In this document: positions 1-10,340 of the stretch, piece by piece
How the letters are laid out: each line of letters opens with the position of its first letter
Numbering within the stretch: position 1 is the stretch's first letter
Origin: Heterohyrax brucei
Lineage: Eukaryota > Chordata > Mammalia > Hyracoidea > Procaviidae
Reading direction: 5' to 3'
DNA length: 64,000 nt
Assembly: GCA_028571685.1 (NCBI GenBank)
Contig: CM053162.1
Coordinates: forward strand, 72,466,351 to 72,530,350
Position numbers and translations under genes: made by a program
The notes under the pieces: generated by a model
Databases searched by the model: none
Told to the model about the DNA's origin: nothing
Seen by the model: the letters and a program-made list of their open reading frames with translations, nothing else

Positions 1-1199
1 CAGAGACTCAAGGTGAACGGCGTACGCAGGGCGAGTGCTGGAGGGACCGAGGGCCGGAGAGACGGTGGAGGCTACAGCGGGGACGCCACCCCTCCCTTCA
101 CTCGTGTGCGTTCCGCACCGTGCTCTCTGCGCACAGCAAACACAAGTTTTGCTTTATGGAACTTCCTTTTTCCCCCCAGTTATTTTTCGATCTGCTGTTG
201 GCTGAAACTGCAGATGCAGGGCACAGAGGGCCACCTGTGCTATCAGCAACACGTCTCAGTACTGACTGCTAAACTAGAAACATCCCTTCAGCTTTGGTGT
301 GGCCTTTCAAACTGCAGGTTCAGTTGTTCCTTGTATCTTCTATTATTTTCTGTGATCTTCTCTGAAAACACTAACACATATCATTTGGTTGGAATTTTAC
401 AGCAAATCCTCCAATTTCATTATTTTTTCCAATTGCTTTTCTGTCTGTTTTCTCTGGATTGGTATAAATTTTTCCCTTTAATTCACTTCCTTAAGCCTCC
501 CTTTTCATTTTATTCTTAACTAATTCCATACATTTCATGTCTTCTCTAATTAGAGTATAAAACACTTAGGAAGAAATTTCTCGTCTTCTACAATAGGCTG
601 TTACAGATTATACTTCCTCTTGTTCTTTTCTGGGTTGTGCTGTTTCCCCACATCTCCCTGGTCACTGCAGTTACAACTCTACAAATTCTCAACGTGAACA
701 GATGTATCTGAACTACTTCTAAAATACAGGACAGACAGATTGGCTACTTGACTCCTTTCTCCCCTTATCTGGGTGTTCCCATCTTCCTCTCAAAGGTAAA
801 GCTTGACAATTAGGTATTACCGCTGTGGTTCTCACTCTACATATTTTCATGTCTGGAAAAGGGTGCCATGGACAAACATAAATAGATTTAATCTTGGCTC
901 CTTTTTTAATATAACCTCAAAAACTTTTGTACTTAAGTTCTCCACTGTCCTGTCTTTGTCACTCTTCTGGAAGGCCGTTAGCCCTCAGGTTTTCTCCTCC
1001 TGCAGCAGGAGACACAAAGCTTCACTTCTGATACCACCAACCTCACATTTTTATTTGCAGCTGGTCTGCATAGCACCAATATCTCTTCACAGAGTAAAAA
1101 TTACTTTACAAATCAATACATAAAGCCACAGACAAAGCGGCACTGAAAAACACTGTACAAGAAAGCAGGAAAAAAATCACGGGGGGAGTCTTCACTTAC
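1..1199. other. ALMS1 intron, left edge of window
   Basis: This AT-rich stretch lies downstream (in gene sense) of the ALMS1 exon at 1422-1200. I see no exon, tRNA or confidently named repeat. The next ALMS1 exon (the large human exon 16 counterpart) is not in it and must lie to the left of the window. Old, unrecognisable repeat remains are possible. Confidence 0.5.
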
Positions 1200-1422
1200 A
1201 CTGTGAGGCCATATTCGCATGACAATGAAATGGGAACACACACAGCAATTGCATCACCTGCAGTGCCAGTCTGCAAGGATTCTGTCTCCTTCACCCAGGC
1301 GGTCTTGGGCAGCATCCTCTCACTACAGCGCTCCACCTTGTGTTCAGCAGTGTTAACCTCGGCCGGGTTTCCAACCTCCCGGCCACGCTCCCCAGCGGAG
1401 TGTTCTACACCAGCACTGCAAG
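1200..1422 (-). CDS. ALMS1: ALMS1 coding exon matching human exon 15
   Basis: The exon reads, in part, ACSAGVEHSAG, then EVGNPAEVNTAEHKVERCSE and MLPKTAWVKETESLQTGTAG, and ends LSCEYGLTV. This matches the recalled human ALMS1 segment EHSAQVGDPEMKN followed by EEAWPNNKESLQ. The acceptor is GTCTGTAG just before base 1422 and the donor is T|GTAAGTG after base 1200, a strong consensus. It enters in phase 1, so the joining G from exon 13 gives GCT (Ala), and leaves in phase 2 (223 bp). An in-frame ATG at 1465 lies beyond the acceptor and is not a start. A weaker donor-like GTGATG follows TGCAG inside the exon and could give a shorter form. The exon is one of a small family of related repeat-like exons (the SKRAVT and KESLQ type). 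Similarity to the human protein is from memory; phase and splice sites are seen. Confidence 0.85.
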
Positions 1423-1984
1423 CTACAGACGACACCAGGCAGCGCAAAGACAGACGGCTGGCCAAAGCTCAGCTGTCAACACTCACCATGTGAAAGGCGC
1501 TGTCACCCATGCAGAAGGAAAATAAAAAGTCCACCAGGTACATGTTTAGAAAACTGCTCATCTAAATTGGGACCAAGAACATGTACATAAATTGATGGAA
1601 CAAAAGGTAAAGAAAAAAACCATAAAGACAGGTGAAAAGGTAGGGAAAGTGCACTCAGCGAGAAGGGCCCGGGAGGAACTTGTCTAGACTGCGACAGAGG
1701 AGGTGCAAAGATAGGAAGACAGGACACATGTCTGAGGTGCTAAAAGGTAACTGAGATGGGACGCATGCTGAACTGGAAAGAGAAAGGTATTTCAGACACA
1801 GAAGAGCCAATCAGGAAAGCAACTCAGACTCTAAACAAACACAGCAACAATATGGTGTGTTTGATTATACGATTTATATGGAAAAGAGGTGGAAAACAGT
1901 GTTCAAAAGGTTATCTGAAAGCAGGTTCGACTGTTCTGGAAGATTATGAACTTTACTCCCAAGGCGGCGCTGACGAGCACACAC
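1423..1984. other. ALMS1 intron, no feature seen
   Basis: This intron piece lies between the exon 15 counterpart and a 62-bp minisatellite. I recognise no element in it. I looked on the minus strand for a counterpart of human exon 14 (GDENLSDKKQQEIHSTRAVTE) and did not find one. Confidence 0.4.
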
Positions 1985-2288
1985 TTCTGATCTGAGACAG
2001 ACGTGGTGACAGCTGCTGTCCTCAGCACCGTCTGGCACCAGCGTTCGGATCTGAGACAGACAGGATGGCACAGTCATTGTCCTCAGCGCCTGTCCAGAAC
2101 CAGCATTCCAATCTGAGACAGGCGGGATGACACAGCTGCTGTCCTTAGCAGCTGTCCGGCACCAGGGTTCTGATCTCAGATGCAGGGGATGACACAGCTG
2201 CTGTCCTCGGCACCCGTTTGGCACCAGCGTACAGATCTGAGACGCAGGAATGACACAGCCGCTGTCCTCAGTGCCTGTCTGGCACCAT
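1985..2288. repeat. 62-bp minisatellite, about 5 copies
   Basis: The phrase GATCTGAGAC (with small changes) recurs at 1989, 2048, 2110, 2172 and 2234, giving a unit of about 62 bp. Each unit also carries a GCTGTCCTCAGC-like core and a GGCACCAGCGTT-like end. Copies differ by roughly 15-25%, so the array is not recent. Several short open frames across it come from the repetition and are not genes. Confidence 0.85.
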
Positions 2289-2439
2289 CAGACAGGACCG
2301 CCCAGAGTGCAGCACAATAACCAGCCACAACAAAGAGACGACGAGTGGTGACTACACATGTGCAAACATGTCCCTGGTTTCCAGCTGCGGCGGAGACCAC
2401 CAGCCGTCACCCAGCACCCATGTTCCTTTATGGCACCAC

Positions 2440-3510
2440 CCTGGCTTTAGTGGGGCATTTAGTCACAGTAAGGACTGTACGTCCCAGGGTCTCTGGCAGC
2501 CCACATGGTGGGAGGATGTGACTAAGTTCTGAACAACCAGACACAAGCGAAATGATATGTGGAACTCTGAGAAACAATTTTTTTTTTAATTCTAATGGAG
2601 TGGAAGTGTACAGTCCAGTTTAAATTTGTGTGCCCACCCATCTGCAGCTCCCTCTGCTCTCCTTGCCGGGTGATAGCACACTCCTCTTTCCCATTCTATG
2701 CACGTCATATCCTCTTAACAACCTCCTGTGCCCTGCTCCACACTCTCCAATCCCCTGCAGTAAGAGGCCAGTAGGATCACATCTTGAAGATGCATAGAAT
2801 CATAAAGGGCACACATGATACAGTCCTCTGTGACCGCGAGTCCAATACATTCCTGAGGGTTGACCTCAGTAACGATCTATGATCAGGGGCCACATCATGT
2901 CAAGGGGCCATGCTCACCAGGGAACTCCCAGGCCTTCAGACCATCAGTTCTGATCTTTTAGTGGAGTTCTCAGGGTACACCCCTTTTTCTTCTCATGCTG
3001 CCAGGGAGACCAACATTGTGAGCCCCACCACGGCTGTCGCTGGTGGTCACCAGGCACTATCTGGTTCTTCTGCTCACATGTTGATATAGTCGCCCACTCA
3101 CGTGGGCCTTTGTCTACTGGTCCTCTTTCCCCCATGTCGTCGTTGTCCTTGGTGATCATGTGTTCCAGCTGAGTTGGGACCATTAGGTGTCCCTCAGATG
3201 GCAGCTTGCTAGCCACTCACCAATATGGGGTACAGAAGACTCTCAGCAAAATGTTCTTACAGAGGGGGACACATTTTTCTCCTTTCCTTTCTTCGTCCTT
3301 GCTGGCTGGCACATGGGCATGATGGCTGCGGCTTGACCAGAGGCAGGAGACATGTCAGAGCACCAGGAGGGAGGAGCTTTGCCCCCGACAGTCGAGCATC
3401 ATGCCTCCCTCGGGGGGTTTCTGAGAGAAACTCTGTCTCCTTTAAGCCAGTGTCATTCCGTATTCACTGTCATCGCCTGGAGCCCAAGTTAACCCTCACT
3501 GACACAGACT
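2440..3510 (+). repeat. Old interspersed repeat split by an L1 insertion
   Basis: The left part (about 2440-2574) carries GTCACAGTAAGGACTGTACG and GTGACTAAGTTCTGAACAA. The right part (about 3263-3510) carries GCTGGCTGGCACATGGGCAT and TTTAAGCCAGTGTCATTCCG, followed by CCTCACTGACACAG. I recognise these as two halves of one common old mammalian repeat, with an L1 tail placed between them, but I do not assign the family. The limits are approximate. Confidence 0.4.
2575..3262 (-). mobile_element. L1 LINE, 5'-truncated 3' end
   Basis: The sequence is the reverse complement of the 3' untranslated region of the full-length L1 at 35370-36046. It starts with a T-rich run at about 2578 (the poly-A tail read backwards) and includes GCCACTCACCAATATGGGGT near its 5' limit. 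It holds only 3' UTR and no coding part. It is clearly diverged from the 28960-36046 copy. Confidence 0.85.
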
Positions 3511-5737
3511 ACTACAGACACTCTGTAGGGTCGATCTTTGTTGCTACTGTTGAGGACACACACAGCAGAGTGCATACCGAGTCAGGAGCCTCCCCGCGCC
3601 TGATTCAGTGACACCGATGACGGTCTGGCCTGTGCCCATCCTCACCGCCCCCATAAGCTCACCGCCCCTCAGTGTCTGCCTCCTTGTCTGAGTTACTGCT
3701 GTCATTGTGACCCCGCAGACAGATCGCAAGGCAGACAGTCCTTCCTAGTGAAGCAAGATTCCTGTTTACTTTTCAGACGACTTACGGGTCCTTTTCCTTA
3801 AGTTACAGACAGCCACCAGGCCATGCTGTCAGGGCTCACATGGCCTCCGCAGCTCCAGACAGTTCTGAGAACAGAGGGGTCTGAAATCTGTTCTGCATTT
3901 CAACCTTCTAACCAGGATTCTTCTACTGGACCTCTTATCAAAATATTCAATAATGGGGAAAAAAGGCCGGGTACCATGCAGGTCTTCTGGTCCCATGGCA
4001 AGGGAAGTGGCTGTTCCTGGAGGCGGCCAGCCACACATTCCAGACCCTCCTCTGCTTTGTGGGTCTCCTCCCTCTGCGGCTCCAGAGACCAGAGGAAGAG
4101 TGAGGGGGCGCCACTCGCATGCTTTTAGGGCCCGGAGACGACGCAGTAAACATGGAGACCAAGGAGAAGCACTACGTCCGTTGTCAGGCTAACTGCCTGG
4201 CACATCCCATGAACCCAGCATCCCAATCCTACAAACCCGGGAACCAAATCCCATGCAGTATGTGGCCGTCCCTAAACCGTCTCAGCAACATCCTTCCTGT
4301 TTTCTTTTCTGTGGTTGTCATGTCTCTGTCACACAACTTCTGCCAATTCAACTTGTTTTCTGGACACCCAGCCTCCGGACAGCAGCTACAGTCCCCGGCT
4401 GCATGCCCCTAACCTTCCGCAGGATGATTCGTCCCTCACTGTGAGCCAACACGCCGCACTTCCTGAGGGATAACGCCTCTCCCCACCTCCTCCGCCCTTG
4501 TTCCCCCATTCATCTGCCTCTTCTCATCTTCCTGCATCTGTGAGTCACACGCCATGAGCAGCCAGCAAGCAGAGCCCGCCCGGGGGGGGCACAGGTCGTG
4601 TGCAGCATGGACACGGTAACTGGACGTCTACAGCACTGAGTGTCTATCAGTGGTTGTAAAGTCTGTGCAGGGATTTCTGTCAATGAGATTAATCTGTGTA
4701 CTATATTCACAAAGATCTCCAAAAAGAAGGCTTTAATGGCAATTTTACCTATCAACATATACCAAAAAATGCAGCCAATTTCTTTAACTATTTCGCAGAT
4801 AAGCAAGATCAGGGTGAAGACAGCAAAAAAGGAGAGAATATATTTATGCCCTAAAGCAATCATCTCATTTGAAAGGACCAGAAGAACTACGCATTCAACC
4901 CGGTTTAGCTACCTGCACTGCCCTTCTCTCCACATGGGGACGGTCCAGTCAGGGACAGGTCCTCATCTGCCAGGATGGATACTTGAACTGGGACATCATC
5001 AGAAGCACAGGGAAGGAAAAGACAAAAACACAACAGACAAGTGAAAAGCAGAATAATAAAGAAAAAAAGCACCTCTCAGGCCCTACTATGTCAAAGCTGT
5101 GACAGTTCTGGAGGCTTAGAACATGAACTGGCAAATTCTGTGTTTTTCTGTATCCAACTGTTTAAACACCACTGTAAGTGAAATCTGGCTTTGACGGCAC
5201 ACAGCAAGAGTTAGAAAGATGTCCAGATCAGGTATCTTTTTTCCCAAGTAGATTTGAAAAGTCCTTTCAAATTCTTTAAGCTATTCCAAGATTTTATCAC
5301 ATTTTGAAATCAATTTTGGCATTTCACATAATCTTAGGAAAGTACCTGTATCACTGAGACTTTATATATGACATTCTTAAGCAATTTTTAAAAATGTCCT
5401 TTAATCATAACCTTTAAAACTATCCAAATGTTTTCTTTCATTTTTTTTGTCATACTTGCTAGCCATTTGTTCATTTTACTGATCCTTTAAAGCTCTTTTT
5501 TATCCCATAGAAAAATTGAAGTGCAGAATAACATTCATTCATACATTAAAAACCACTAACACACAACCAGGATAAAAGTTAGAAGTTAGTAATAGTTACA
5601 TTTGGGGACAGATGTTACAGGACAATCCTTTCCTATTTCTAGATACAAGTACTTTCAACAAAGAAATCAGAAAGGCAATAACAAATGCTAAAAACATCAG
5701 AGAACACCCCCAAACACACGAAGCCCTACGGAGTTAC
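3511..5737. other. ALMS1 intron, no feature seen
   Basis: This is the intron between exon 13 and the exon 15 counterpart. A hydrophobic-looking open frame at 4863-4510 (minus) has no recognisable family and no splice or conservation support. I see no repeat I can name here. Confidence 0.4.
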
Positions 5738-5908
5738 CGGCAGTGTCTCTCCGGAAGGGCTCCTTCCGTGCTGACCAGGCCGGCCCGGTCACAGCCCTCT
5801 TGCTGTAGACGCCTTCTTTGTGCTTCACGCAGACAGTGTCCGAGAGGTCATCCCTCCTTGTGCCCAGGACCTGCGCTGGGAAGTCTGGAGCAACAGCATC
5901 ATTGGAGC
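5738..5908 (-). CDS. ALMS1: ALMS1 coding exon 13
   Basis: The exon reads GSNDAVAPDFPAQVLGTRRD, then DLSDTVCVKHKEGVYSKRAV and TGPAWSARKEPFRRDTAG. It matches the human segment beginning SNDAIAPDFPAQVLGTRDDD and containing NIKHKEGIYSKR. The acceptor is TTTCCTTGTAG before base 5908. The donor is G|GTAACTC after base 5738, acceptable but off consensus. The exon is 171 bp, enters and leaves in phase 1, and joins exon 12 to make GGC (Gly). Its end (KEPFRRDTAG) resembles the end of human exon 14 (KESLQKDTAD) as much as that of exon 13, which matters because a separate exon 14 was not found. The exon is cytosolic and largely disordered in predicted character, being rich in charged residues and Ser, Thr and Pro. 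Confidence 0.93.
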
Positions 5909-6424
5909 CTACAAGGAAAGGGAGACCTACGATTAACACCTGCAGAGACAGGGCCCCGAAGAACAAGTCGTGAGGGGAGCCCTGCAGGCTAACCAGAGAG
6001 CGGCGGCTCTGCACACCAGGTGAGCAAGCAGATGTCCTCAGAGACGCCGTATAAAGCGGAGCCTCAGCTCAGGAGGGAGACCATGTCCAGCTCCACAACA
6101 CTTCCAGAGGAAGAAGAAACCAGAAGGTACCTTGGACAGTAGGTAGGCTTTTCAACGTCGGGAGAGGGAGGAAGAAAAGGCATTTGGGGCAGAGCTTAGC
6201 ACGGCAGCAGAGGCCTCTGGGAGTCAGGATTCTGTAGTTACAAAAACACACAAAGGCTGAGACAATCTTCAGCAGGCCACGACATTCCCCGTCAGAAGTG
6301 CAGAGGCACTGAGGGTTTTTAAGTAAAGGGACAATATAATCAGCTGGGCTTTTGAAAGAATCATTTGCCAGCAACACAGAAGGAAAACATCAAAAGAAAA
6401 ACATGATAAAAAATGAAAGACTTT
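5909..6424. other. ALMS1 intron 12, first part; no feature seen
   Basis: This intron sequence lies just upstream of exon 13 (in gene sense). Apart from the polypyrimidine tract and acceptor of exon 13, I see nothing I can name. Confidence 0.4.
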
Positions 6425-6620
6425 AGTTCACAACAGCAAAGAGAGGGAAGCCACCTAGACGCTCATCCACAGATGAGTGACTAGCACACTGTGGTGCCTG
6501 CGCACAGCGGCTATGACACAATAAACGACGACAACGACCCGGGCAGCATGTCCCACCACAAGACTGGAGACAGGACACTGAACCTCCTTTCTGTACAATG
6601 CCAACAAATAAAAGCAGTGA
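6425..6620 (+). mobile_element. Old L1 LINE fragment (end of ORF2 region)
   Basis: The phrases CACAACAGCAAAGAGAGGGA, AGCCACCTAGACGCTCATCC and AGATGAGTGACTAGCACACT follow the usual L1 ORF2 end (sense of 'Asn-Ala-Thr-Arg-Cys-Pro, Asp-Glu-Trp'). The fragment is strongly decayed and its limits are approximate. Confidence 0.6.
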
Positions 6621-6884
6621 GCGTGGACTCATCTCACTCCTGATCTCAGGGAAAAACCCTTCCGCCTTTCTATGGAGGAGGAGGAGGGAAGCTGAGAGCG
6701 AGCCATCGCTCCCATCCACCGGGCTGGGGAGCACCCGCTCTACGTCGTCTGTCAGGTGCTTCCACCAGGGGGTGGGGGATCTAGGCTGTGCCGACCTTGT
6801 ACTCGGGGAAAAGCCCACCTGCACACAGTCGGTGATCTCGTGTTCGGTCTGCTCATGCCTTACTGAGGACTCCTGCATCTATGT

Positions 6885-8935
6885 TTCTAAGGAAGACTAC
6901 AGTTCTTTTGTGACATCTCCTTCAGTTTTGGTATAATTGTTAACACCAGCCTCACAGAATGAGTTAGGAAGTATTCAACTGTTATTCAGGTCTTCGCTGA
7001 GTATTTGGTCAAACTCACCAGTGAGGTCAACCGGGTCTGAGCTTTCCACTGTTTCTAATTACTAATTCAATCTCTTCATTTGTTACAACTCTACTCAGAT
7101 TATCTATTGTGTACAGTTAGTTTTGATTTGATAGTCTGTGTCTTTCTAGAAATTTGTTCCAGGCGACCCAGGTATCATCTATAATATTATGTAATTTGCT
7201 GACACATAACTGCTTACAGTATTCCCTTATATTCTTTTATTTCTGTAAGGTCTCTGGTAATGTTCCTTTTTTTTTTTTTTTAGCAGTTTTAATTTTCTTT
7301 CATATTTTTCTTTTTCAGTCTAGCTAAACAAACAAAAAATACCAGACTCATCCCCACAGTAACCCAGCAGGGCAGAGTGGAGCCGCCCAGCAGAGTCCTG
7401 AGGCAGCATACCTTTATGGAAGTAGACTGTCCCAACGTCTCCCGCAGAGCGGCTGGTGGGTCCAGACCACAGCTGGCCTGGTTAGGCTAACCAAGGAGCC
7501 CCCAGGGCTCCCTCAGTCTAGCTAAAGGGTTGTCAATTTTATGGTTCTTTTCCAAGAATCAACTTTCAGTTTCATCAATTTTTCTCAAATGTTTTTCTGT
7601 TCTATTTCATTAATTTCTTTTCTAAACGTGACTCTTTCCTTCCTCCTGGGCTCTCCGTCAAGTCTGCCCTACCCCTTCCACTCTCCAGGTGAAAGGCTGG
7701 GTTACTGATGTCACACCTCCCTCCTCCCTACCGCTGCTGTTCAGTGCTAATTGGTCTTCCTCCGAGCGCACCGGCTTTCATGCATCTCCTAAATTCCGGT
7801 GTTTACTGTTTCATCTTCCTTCACCTCAGGTGTTTTCTGATTTCCATTTCTTTTATTCGCTCCATTGGTCTATCTAAGACTAGCGGTCACGTTCCCACAC
7901 ATTTGCTAATTGCCCAAATTTCCTTACGTTACTGAGTTTCAGTTTCATTCCACTGTGGTAGGATACTATCTGTTGCTAATTTCAATTCTTCCTACACGTA
8001 TTCAGGCTTGTTTCATAGCCTAACATAGGGTTTCTCCTGGAGAACACCCCACAGGTTCTTGAAAAGCATGTGCATTTGGCTGCTGTTGGGTGGTGAGCTC
8101 TCGGAGCGTCTATTAGGTCATCTGGGTTTACAGCATCTATCGTTCAAGTCTTATCTCCTTGCTGAGCTTCCATTTGTTAGACTCGCAGTAGCTGACCACT
8201 GCTGTTGTGTCAGATTTTTGTTCTCTTGGTGCTGCTGTTAGCCAGATGTTTGTAACTGTCACCTTCTTGATGGATTAATCCCGTCATCATTACAAAACAT
8301 CCTGGTTTGCCACTGCTAACAATTTTTGTCTTAACGTCTACTTTTTAAAAATATTTGGAAAGACTTGTTAGCCTTCTGTGGTGATGATTTCTATGAAGCA
8401 TCCTTTTCCACCCTTCTACTTCCAACTATTTGTTGGTTCGGGCTCCAGTGAGTCACCTGTAGACCTCCAATGGCTGCAGCATTTCTTCTCAGTACTCTGC
8501 CAATACCCGCACTTTACCGGAGGTTAATCTGTTCACACTTAGTGAAGGCCACACAGCTGTCCTTAGCCATGTTCTCCACCACAGCTTCGTTTTTGTTTCT
8601 CAATTTCTCCATTAAGTGTCTCATTCTGTATTAAACACATATTTACTAGTGTGGCATTTTAATCCTTGTGCTGTTTCTTTTATTCTGTATTTTTATTTTT
8701 TTACAGGTAGTCTTGGGAATTACCAGTCACATCTTAATTTATAAAAATCAAGTTCTGATTAAAATCAATTTCAGCGGTACCTAAGAAGTTTGGTCCTAAA
8801 TATTTCAACTCTTCCCACTGTTATGGTGTTATTGTCACAAATCACAACTTTATATGTTCTGTGTCCATCAACATACATTTATAATTGTTCTTTGACACAT
8901 TTGCCTTTTAATTCATATAAGAAAAAAATAAACAC
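6885..8935 (-). mobile_element. Ancient L1 LINE, ORF2 (reverse transcriptase) fragment
   Basis: Read on the plus strand this is antisense L1 ORF2. It has CAGAATGAGTTAGGAAGTAT (near 6957), TCTTTCTAGAAATTTGTTCC (near 7141), CAGTCTAGCTAAAGGGTTGT (near 7515) and GCCTAACATAGGGTTTCTCC with GCTGCTGTTGGGTGG (near 8018-8092), in the order usual for old mammalian L1 copies. It is decayed and is split by an AfroSINE at 7329-7512. Confidence 0.8.
7329..7512 (-). mobile_element. AfroSINE with target-site duplication
   Basis: A 184-bp SINE sits inside an old L1. The 14-base direct repeat TCAGTCTAGCTAAA flanks it perfectly (7315-7328 and 7513-7526), which fixes the ends. It holds the AfroSINE core (CAGAGCGGCTGGTGGGTCCA) and ends CCCCCAGGGCTCC, the complement of the SINE's 5' head. 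The duplication shows a normal LINE-driven insertion. Confidence 0.93.
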
Positions 8936-8989
8936 AAATTAAAAAATGCATTTATGTATTTTTTATATTTACCTACACAGGTACCTTTA

Positions 8990-9150
8990 CCAAACCAAAA
9001 TCCAGTGCCGTTGAGTCAATTTTGACTCAAAGCAACCCGACAGGACACAGCAGAACTGCCTCACAGGGTTTCCAAGGAGCAGCTGGGGAACTTGACCTGC
9101 TCTGCTCAGCAGCTGAAGACCCCCACAGCCCTCAACCACTGGGACACCAG
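8990..9150 (-). mobile_element. AfroSINE
   Basis: It starts with CAAACCAAAATCCAGTGCCG and continues TTGAGTCAATTTTGACTCAA, the reversed tail of the family, then AGAACTGCCTCACAGGGTTT. The head is decayed (ACCACTGGGACACCAG). Confidence 0.85.
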
Positions 9151-9529
9151 CTTAACGCACATAAGAAAAAAGCACACAGTGATGCAAAACACATTTATTT
9201 ATACTGTTTATTCTATTTATCTTTACTGTCATTTCTTATTTTTCAAGGCTATCACTAAGCTGGAGTATGAGCGGTAGGACGAGGGAAAATTAAAACGACA
9301 CAAATTCACTGTTGTTATCAAGATCCAGCTTGTTTTTCCTGAATAAATACTCTCAGATGGCTGCCAGCTTTTGGTGAATTTCCAGAGCTCTGGAAAACTT
9401 GATTCTGACAACTTTGCCTAGCTTTTTTTTGTTGTTGTTACTTTTAAGGATGGTAAACTTTTGAAGGTTTTCACTAGTTTTGCTGATGTAAAGCACTGCC
9501 CCCATTAAAAACCATGTAACCTGTCATCT

Positions 9530-9766
9530 AATTTCCCCGCTGCCATTTCCATGGGAGCTGACCGCTCATGGACGTCAGGTGAGATCGTTACCAGCTGCTT
9601 CTCCATTGATCACGATGCACTTGATCAGTCCAGCTGTGAGGACTTTTGTTTTCTTCACGTTCAGGTGTAAGTCATACTAAAGACTGCTCTTTTTTAAATT
9701 GTTGTTAAAAAAGGAAGTGTATATATATTATTTTAAAAAAGTCGATTCTGACTCACAGCAACCCTA

Positions 9767-9819
<53 letters not shown>

Positions 9820-10340
9820 AAAAAACATTTGTCAGCTCCCTGAAGACTGTCATCTTTAACGGTCATTAGCAAGCATTCCAGGTTGCCTTCACTCGCAGCA
9901 AAAAGCTATGTCACCTGCGCACTGTAAGTTGTTACCGAGTCTTTCTCCAGTCTTGAAGCCGTGTTCTGCATCCAGTTCACCTCCTTGGATTATATGTTCA
10001 GCCTACAGACTGAATACATAAGGTAAAAGGAAACAACCCCACTCATACCTTTTCTAATTTTAAACCACCTTCTCATTCTGATTAGCTCTTGATCCAGGTT
10101 CTGTATAAGCACAATGGAGAGTTCTGGAATTCCCACTCTTTGTGGTGGTGTCACACCACTTTGCTATGATCCACATCACTGAATGCCTTCGTGTGGTCAA
10201 TAGCATAAGCAAGTAGCTTTCTGGTCTCTTCAGCTCCTGGTCACAATTCCGCTCACAACAGCACTGGCAACTCTTGTGTTATGCTCTCTTCTGAACCTGG
10301 CTTAAATCTCGGGCAGCTTCCTGTCAATGTAAGAAATTGG
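9530..10340 (-). mobile_element. RTE-type LINE fragment (reverse transcriptase part)
   Basis: This is antisense RTE sequence matching the copies at 27010-28520 and 44070-46740. Landmarks are CTGTGAGGACTTTTGTTTTC (near 9630), TGGATTATATGTTCAGCCTA (near 9985) and GAGTTCTGGAATTCCCACTC (near 10119). An AfroSINE tail piece and an AC microsatellite have been added at about 9735-9825. It stops abruptly at 10340 against a plus-strand RTE copy. Confidence 0.8.
9769..9825. repeat. (AC)n microsatellite with A tract
   Basis: Twenty-three perfect AC steps run from 9769, followed by a run of A to about 9825. It sits directly after a SINE-like tail piece (GATTCTGACTCACAGCAACC), so it probably grew from a SINE or RTE 3' end. 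Confidence 0.97.

Noticed and set aside
4510-4863. Minus-strand hydrophobic open frame (117 residues)
   Set aside because: It sits in an ALMS1 intron, matches no family I know and has no splice or start context. AT-rich DNA gives such frames by chance.
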